A DNA stretch of 64,000 bases, taken from contig CAKJVC010000006.1 in the NCBI GenBank assembly GCA_918026815.1, forward strand, positions 1,612,001-1,676,000. Direction: 5' to 3'. This stretch comes from Chalara sp. BL73. Lineage: Eukaryota > Ascomycota > Leotiomycetes > Helotiales. Below the pieces are notes generated by a model. That model was not told where the DNA came from and made no database searches. It worked only from the letters and a program-made list of their open reading frames with translations. Numbering within the stretch: position 1 is the first letter of the stretch; the number at the start of each line of letters is the position of its first letter. Positions 58,386-64,000 of this stretch are shown here, piece by piece. A program made the position numbers and the translations under genes.

Positions 58386-60326
58386 CTACGTATCATTTTT
58401 TGGCTGGTAGTACGTCTTGCCATCCAGCGTCGTCGTTAGGGTGCCATTGGCCTCAAAGAAGTTCAATTGGAGGTTCATGTTGACGTGGAATCCATCAGGG
58501 CTGGTCTTTTTTCTGCCATTGACTTTGCCCTTCTGCACTATGTCGGAATACCAGTCAGTGTGAGTAGTCCAAGTGCCAAGGCTGCTGAGCGAAATGTCTT
58601 CGAATCCATTCAGGATATTCTCTCCATCATCGGAGAGACCATGGAAATCCACCCTGACTCGGTTGGGACCGACTGCGCCGGTGGCATAATATATGGCCAC
58701 GTCGGCTTTGCCGCAGTACTTGCCGTTGTAGGTGTAGTTGCCCCCCGGGATTGATATCCGTTCTGGCAGTGCCATACCAGGGACATAAGGTGTGGCCCAG
58801 GGAATCAGATCCGGACCCGTTTCGTATTTGCGCACTGGATATGGCTTGCGGCTGGTAAACGTCGCAATCATAATACGCGTGGTGCGTCCATCAGGCTCGG
58901 TCGATACGGGGCAAGGCAGTGGGTTCTCGCCACCACAGGCTGGCGTCTTTACGAGCGTCTCGTAGTACATCAGGCGCGTGCCATCGAGGGAGAACTGCGG
59001 GTCTGCCCGGGCGTTCCAGTTAGGATCGTTTATAGATCCAGGACTGCCATCACCACCAGCGTTGATTACCTGGCCGAAGTAGTCACCACGATCACCATAC
59101 TTGTCAATCAGGATCGGCCGGAAAAAGCGCCGCATACCATTGTTACGGACTGAGGTGCAGAGACCAGCTGATACGAGGTCTGATATCGGTGGGATGTTAC
59201 GCATGCCTGACATGAACATATCACGATCACTGCCGCGCGTGTCCAGGACTGCCGTCCACTCATCATCGGGCGAGATGTCGATGGGGTCCACGTACTCTGG
59301 ATGCGAAGTCAAGCGTCGAACAGCACCAGTCAATATATTCACGGCAAAAGCGTCAAAGTTGCACGCCTCCCAAGGGTAGCCGATATAGGTCAACTCCTTG
59401 CCGCTACCGCTAAATCCACGTAGCTCGCCAATATTGGGGATTGTTCTATCAAATTTCAACTTATTGCCATCTGCTTGCAAGACCGACTTCTTAGTGGCCG
59501 GAATAAGGATATTGACGCTAGACAGGTCGTATCGTGGCACGCGCGGCTCCCCTGTCGTAGGTGCTGGATTGAACGTGAGCCGACCATAGTAGCCATTCTG
59601 TCCGCTACCGTCGAAGCTACTCCAGGACAAGTGGTGGTCATCTGGGTGGAGGCGTAGCTCACGCATAGCGCCTGAACTGCCTGATCCATCCGCAGTCACA
59701 GGCCAGTAGATAGGATAGAAATAAGTGTTATTAGGCGTGACCAATTCGCTGTCTACGGGGTAGCCGCCAGTCTCGATAATGTTAGTTCCCACAAGGAATC
59801 TCTTGCCGTCCTTGAAAACTCGGGGATAGTCCCAGGAGTTTTCACTGCGACCAAGCCTGTTTGCCGCAGGCACGCCGCAGGTGATGCACTTCCACGGGTC
59901 TCCATTGGGGAACGTTGTATGCCCCGTCTTGAGGAGGATAATTTGTGGGCCACTATAGATGTTGGCAGGGTCAGGCGCAGCTGGGGCTCCTGTAAAGTTG
60001 ACACTGACCACTATTGCCGTACCATCCGGTGTAAAGGTCCCTCCCTGCGGAAACGAGTCGTCTCCTGTCAATACGGTTCGAATACATCCGGTTCTTCTAG
60101 GATTGATCTTCGCTGTACACGCGCCAACCTCATCGCTGACGATTGAAGGTGGCAATGGCAGCCTGACAATAGATATTGGCTCTGGCTTTGGAGGCCGGGG
60201 ATATGTTGGAGCACCAGGAAGTCGACAGCGACCAGGCGTATTGTAGCTACTGCCAGCTTGTGCTATGCCCGCCAGAAAGCAGCCGGCAGTGGCCAGCCAT
60301 GCAGGAGAAAAGCGCATGGTCGACAA
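58386..60326 (-). CDS. Secreted saponin hydrolase
   Basis: Fungal saponin hydrolases remove the sugar chain from triterpenoid saponins such as soyasaponin and act outside the cell. The gene is intronless, 646 residues. Met at 60326 (MSTMRFSPAWLATAGCFLAG) begins a clear signal peptide ending near IAQAG. Motifs match the family from end to end: PEPISIVRLPLPPSIVSDEV, ANIYSGPQIILLKTGHTTFP, GDPWKCITCGVPAANRLGRS, RELRLHPDDHHLSWSSF and TGEPRVPRYDLSSVNIL. Repeated beta-propeller-like blades follow (EYVDPIDISPDDEWTAVLDT, ARADPQFSLDGTRLMYYETL). N-glycosylation sites include VNFTGAP and GNYTYNG. Intact. Its role in detoxifying host saponins is an inference from family knowledge. Confidence 0.88.
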   Translation of the reverse strand: MSTMRFSPAWLATAGCFLAGIAQAGSSYNTPGRCRLPGAPTYPRPPKPEPISIVRLPLPPSIVSDEVGACTAKINPRRTGCIRTVLTGDDSFPQGGTFTPDGTAIVVSVNFTGAPAAPDPANIYSGPQIILLKTGHTTFPNGDPWKCITCGVPAANRLGRSENSWDYPRVFKDGKRFLVGTNIIETGGYPVDSELVTPNNTYFYPIYWPVTADGSGSSGAMRELRLHPDDHHLSWSSFDGSGQNGYYGRLTFNPAPTTGEPRVPRYDLSSVNILIPATKKSVLQADGNKLKFDRTIPNIGELRGFSGSGKELTYIGYPWEACNFDAFAVNILTGAVRRLTSHPEYVDPIDISPDDEWTAVLDTRGSDRDMFMSGMRNIPPISDLVSAGLCTSVRNNGMRRFFRPILIDKYGDRGDYFGQVINAGGDGSPGSINDPNWNARADPQFSLDGTRLMYYETLVKTPACGGENPLPCPVSTEPDGRTTRIMIATFTSRKPYPVRKYETGPDLIPWATPYVPGMALPERISIPGGNYTYNGKYCGKADVAIYYATGAVGPNRVRVDFHGLSDDGENILNGFEDISLSSLGTWTTHTDWYSDIVQKGKVNGRKKTSPDGFHVNMNLQLNFFEANGTLTTTLDGKTYYQPKNDT

Positions 60327-61190
60327 CGAATTCAGAAGCGAGAAAGGAGAACTTGTTTGAGATAAGATAGTAAAAGTTACTGATCTTTCTATCTGTCCCT
60401 GCCATCGACCACGAGTCCTCCCGTAGAGGTTTATATATTCTTGTCCAAGTCAAAGCAGTTTCGCTAGTCTGATTCGGACACACCCTTTGGTATGACATAT
60501 TACGACGCCCTTGTCCCGAAGGGAGAAAATGACCTGTTTGGAATCTTCGATTTCTCGCCTAAAGACTTACTTATACCGTGTCTAGCTAGCAAGCGTGCGA
60601 ACCTTTACGGCTTCCCCAGAACCCAGCAATAGTTTCGTGGGGTTACCCCACAATCCAGAATTCCAAGGGCTTCTCCGGCTTTGGCTCTCATGACATTCTA
60701 CTGAATGCGCGCACTGGAGGGGTACTGGCGTGTCTTTTAAAAAAGAAGCTAGTCTCACCCGCGGTGGAATGGGGCTGTACTTTTAGAACTCCGCGGCGTT
60801 TATCTGCCCACCTTTTTAAGGTTAGCTTGACAGTCGTACGAAAACTTGACCTGATGGATGGATATCACAAGCGAGATGATAGCTTAAAGTTAGTTACCGG
60901 GAATGATGCTGGTAACTTTACTCAAATTAGCTTAGCTACACTTCTCGAGCTCTACGGACTATTCCATTCCGCGCATACTTCGTATTCAGACATTTATATA
61001 CGGAAAGTACGGCGTATTCTCGGGACAGCCCAAAGCGACGTAAGTAGCATGCCAAATAGAATTCAGCATACGATGATAAATTGGGCAATTCAAAACTTGT
61101 CAAAACAGGAAGTGCAGCCGTAATTAGATGTCAATTTTTTCAACATCTGATTCACCAAATTAATACAACTTTACCAGGCGGAAGCTAATC
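60327..61190. other. Intergenic; one unrecognised open frame
   Basis: The first part is the saponin hydrolase promoter. A 119-codon frame at 60764-61123 (+) (LKLVTGNDAGNFTQISLATL) is open but matches no family I know, and there is no independent support that it is a gene. Confidence 0.3.
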
Positions 61191-61510
61191 ATGGCCGCAG
61201 AGTCTATAACGTTCCAGGCAAGAGATCTCCTAGTCGACAGTCAAGTAACAAAATCCGATCACTACAATCGCATTCCACAAAAAGCTGCATTGATAAAGTT
61301 GTTGGAAGTTGAAGTGTACTACCTCTCGATTTCATGGTCACAGCTCATTCCCCCGGAGGTCGCGGCGACCCAGTCAACGTGAAAGGCGTTGAGATTGAGT
61401 TTTACAATAGACTCATTGATAATCTATTAGCTCATGATATTAAACCAGTTCCAACTCTCTATCATTGGGATGCCCCACAGTGTATCTACGACCGCTACAA
61501 GGTTTCTATT
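61191..61510 (+). pseudogene. GH1 beta-glucosidase relic
   Basis: GH1 enzymes cleave beta-glucosides. The first frame reads [20 protein letters not shown] then [16 protein letters not shown] second frame continues [20 protein letters not shown] then [20 protein letters not shown] and IYDRYK. These are consecutive parts of the GH1 barrel (family forms: [29 protein letters not shown]). A frameshift near 61350-61360 separates them. The N-terminal barrel start, catalytic NEP and ENG segments and C-terminus are absent. A G12-type run lies just downstream (about 61514-61525). Only about one fifth of the gene remains. Confidence 0.8.
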
Positions 61511-61555
61511 TTTGGGGGGGGGGGAAGCTAGGATTTGATGCGGGGGTTCCTCATG

Positions 61556-61745
61556 GACACTAAAATTGCAGTACAGTCTACCGAGAATGGAAATCTGATG
61601 AGATTGGACGCTCTGAAGGTTGGTCAGAATTCAGTTCTTTTGTCTACGCTAAAATTGTAGTACAAATCGCACTAGCTAGAATGATATTGCACGTGGCTGA
61701 AAGTTAGTCGGAATTCAGTTACCTTGTCCACGCTACAATTGCGGT
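61556..61745. repeat. Imperfect tandem repeat, 84-89 bp period
   Basis: GTTGGTCAGAATTCAGTTCT at 61619 recurs as GTTAGTCGGAATTCAGTTAC at 61703. TAAAATTGCAGTAC (61561), TAAAATTGTAGTAC (61650) and TACAATTGCGGTGC (61734) mark three units. Confidence 0.75.
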
Positions 61746-62305
61746 GCAGGCCCAGTTTTGACCGCCCACTCTGGAATTTTAGCGCACACGGAGGGCTAAT
61801 TTTCGCAGCTTAACATGTCGACAGCTTCAACTATATCTCGCCATAAACTCCACGAACATCAAATATCCAGTTGCTTATAAAACAAAAATCATCATGCTCA
61901 ATTATCGCCTACAATGAAAACCTTTCTCGAAAAACGTTAATCGGGGCTGGCGGACAAGTGGTAGGGCTTTGATGGCCCCGGCATTAACGCTTAATTTTAG
62001 CAAATGGGCGACTTGTTGCTCGTCACCGACTTGTATTTGTAGTGCCTCTATAATCGAAGTAATATAAATACTACGCTAAACTAATGGCTGCCCAAGCTCA
62101 CACTAGGACGAGGCCATGGCCTTTCGGCTTGCGCTCCATGTGTGTCGTTGGGAAATTTCACTCGGGCTAATGAGAGGTATCGCCGAAAGGCGCACTTTGC
62201 CTTTTTAGGCGAGGGCCGCGGAACAAACGGGTGGTGTGCACGCTAAATGCTGTGGGCATTTTCTCCACGGACGTCCCATTGAACGACAAGAAAAGCTTCA
62301 CCACG

Positions 62306-64000
62306 ATGCTTCCCTTAACATCTCTGAAAGCCAACCGTGCGTGCGACGGCTGTAAAAGGCGGAAGGTGAAATGCGATATAGCAGAACCCTGCGCAAATTG
62401 TCGTGTCTCGCACCTTCCTTGCCAATACACGATTCTTCCGAAAAAGCGAGGCCCCAAGTTCTCTAGACTTCACAAGGATGCCACCGAAGGGTCGAGTCCA
62501 CGTGCAAATAGGACGGGAGATCCGAGGCTCCAATGGGAGAGTTCGCTACCCTTGGAAGAAAACCAGGAGCTACGAGAAGAATTTACGTTGCCCAGGGTAT
62601 GGGACACCGCATCTGTTGCCTTGACAGCAGCTGCAGAGCCCGTGCAAAGCGCTTTTTCCACCAGATCATGTCGAGAAATCTGGGGCGGCCTACTGGGGTT
62701 GATTAGCTCTGCACTACCATCCATGCCCGTGCTTGATGTTGTGAACTACAGCATCGATCTATACATGCAATATACCTTTCCAACCACCCCAATTGTTCAT
62801 GAGCCTACGCTTCGGAAAGATGCTTCGATTTTCTTCTCGGGAATGTCCCACATGGGACTCTTCGGCGCCGACGATGAAGATCTGAGAGTAACACGTATTC
62901 GAGCTTTCACTCTCATCACCGCTTTGTGTGCGTCCGTTGCATCCACCATGCCTGAGCTCCTGCTACCATACCGACATGTCCTTGCTGTGCCATTTCTTCG
63001 TGCATCCCGAGAAATGCTTAAAGTGTACGAGGACTACGATTTTGAACATCCAAACTCTACTTCATTGAGCATCAGGATCTTACAGTCTACTGCTTTGCAG
63101 AGCACGACAGGCAAAACCGGTGCGGCATGGCATGTACTTGGGCAGGCTGCTCTCCTAGCTCAGAACCTTCATCTTTATTGCGAAGAGGCAATTAGACGAA
63201 ATAATCCAACAGAGGGTCAACTACTCCGCTTAAACTTTTGGGTCTTGTATTCGGCAGACAAAGCAGCTGCCAGTCTACGAAGCCGCCCATTTGTACTTCA
63301 CGAAGGTTTGTTTGATGAGAAGATGACTCTACAGCCATGTGGGGGGCAATATACACCCCTCATTGACACGAACAAGCCATGGTACGAGAAGTCCTTTGAA
63401 GAACGCCTTTTGGAGAGCTTTCACCTAATTCCACGCCTCTGGTCGTCAGCTGAGAAGCTTATCTCTGACATGAGGGCCTTCGAAACGAGAACAGAAGATG
63501 GTGAAACCTATAAAACACAGCTGACGCAAGCATATCTGGGATTGACTGGTATTATGGATGACATCCCTCATTGGTTACAAGCTTCGAATATCATGGCCTC
63601 TCACGCTGACGGGAATGTCGCCTCATTTCACAAGACATCTTTCTGGGTGCAGAGATGCAATATAATGACTACAATCCACTGCCTAAGACTAGTCATTCTG
63701 CAACAGTGCATCGATAGTGGACTCTGTACCATACTGGGACTTAATGACCAGCCTCTTACACTGTCAGTTAAAAAGATCGAGATAATTCATGATTTCCTTC
63801 AGACGTTGGACGACATACCGTTTTTATATCATCAAGTTAAAGGGGAGCCGAGTGTTAGTAACGCGTTTGCCCAATGACATATCCAGCTAATTGCTAACTT
63901 TACTATAGGTGGAGAGGATTCGTATAGCCGGAACCACTCTCCTCCAAGTGATTCAAACTGTCGATAACGAAGCTATTAAAGTGCGCGCACATTCATATTT
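62306..64000 (+). CDS. Zn2Cys6 transcription factor, cut at right window edge
   Basis: Fungal-specific nuclear regulator. The start at 62306 (MLPLTSLKANRACDGCKRRK) is preferred over an upstream ATG at 62231 because the cluster lies at the very N-terminus in related proteins. The zinc cluster reads ACDGCKRRKVKCD, then EPCANCRVSHLPCQY, followed by the basic linker ILPKKRGPKFSRLH, as in maltose/sugar-type activators. The middle region (residues about 130-450) is the fungal_trans domain, with GAAWHVLGQAALLAQNLHLY and LRLNFWVLYSADKAAASLRS. The open frame ends at 63877, but splicing at 63854-63908 (GTTAGT..CTATAG) continues it as VERIRIAGTTLLQVIQTVDN then EAIKVRAHSY, matching the family C-terminus, to the window end. 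So the gene is incomplete here, not broken. Its sugar target is unknown. Confidence 0.88.

Overview
The window is nuclear DNA of a filamentous ascomycete (Pezizomycotina). The evidence is many short GT-AG introns (about 45-65 nt), single-copy eukaryotic genes (RPN10, APC5, COX13, an RBR ubiquitin ligase), fungus-specific families (HET, Hce2, PigL_N, Zn2Cys6, saponin hydrolase), and a very A+T-rich block that looks like repeat-induced point mutation (RIP). A plant-associated leotiomycete-like fungus would fit, but the class is only an inference. No tRNA, rRNA or CRISPR array was seen.

Layout. 0.2-1.2 kb: intact RPN10 (-). 1.7-7.0 kb: decayed Nudix and protein-kinase genes (+). 8.7-9.5 kb: frameshifted secreted Hce2 effector-like gene (-). 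10.0-11.4 kb: a MITE with TA target duplication, a mariner-like transposase relic and a tandem duplication. 12.4-14.2 kb: broken HET gene (-). 14.9-22.3 kb: an SRR1-like gene (-) whose second exon is split by a 6.2-kb hAT-like element (8-bp target duplication CTCTTGAG) with a RIP-like interior. 22.7-29.3 kb: a relic biosynthetic locus (FAD monooxygenase fragments, an ATP-grasp ligase with one in-frame stop, an NRPS adenylation-thiolation remnant) mixed with repeats. 31.3-35.9 kb: an intact PigL_N protein plus two small ORFs that share its C-terminal motif. 37.7-41.3 kb: APC5 (+) and COX13 (-), converging. 41.4-43.2 kb: a palindromic pair of a 180-bp repeat and a decayed unrecognised gene. 43.7-45.1 kb: RBR E3 ligase (-). 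45.8-53.7 kb: a sugar-use cluster of GH3 beta-glucosidase (-), sugar MFS transporter (+) and GH35-like hydrolase (+). 55.3-56.9 kb: tannase/feruloyl-esterase family gene (+). 58.4-60.3 kb: secreted saponin hydrolase (-). 61.2-61.5 kb: GH1 relic. 62.3 kb to the right edge: Zn2Cys6 regulator (+), cut by the window end.

How it works together. Intact housekeeping genes are islands among accessory genes in different states of decay. Some of those were probably killed by C-to-T/G-to-A changes (new TAG codons), others by homopolymer slippage or transposon insertion. The right third is a plausible plant-polymer and glycoside module: GH3, transporter, GH35, tannase, saponin hydrolase and a sugar-type regulator. 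The two most unusual items are the clean hAT disruption of SRR1 and the three-copy C-terminal motif of the PigL_N group, which resembles shared signalling motifs of fungal NLR-associated proteins.
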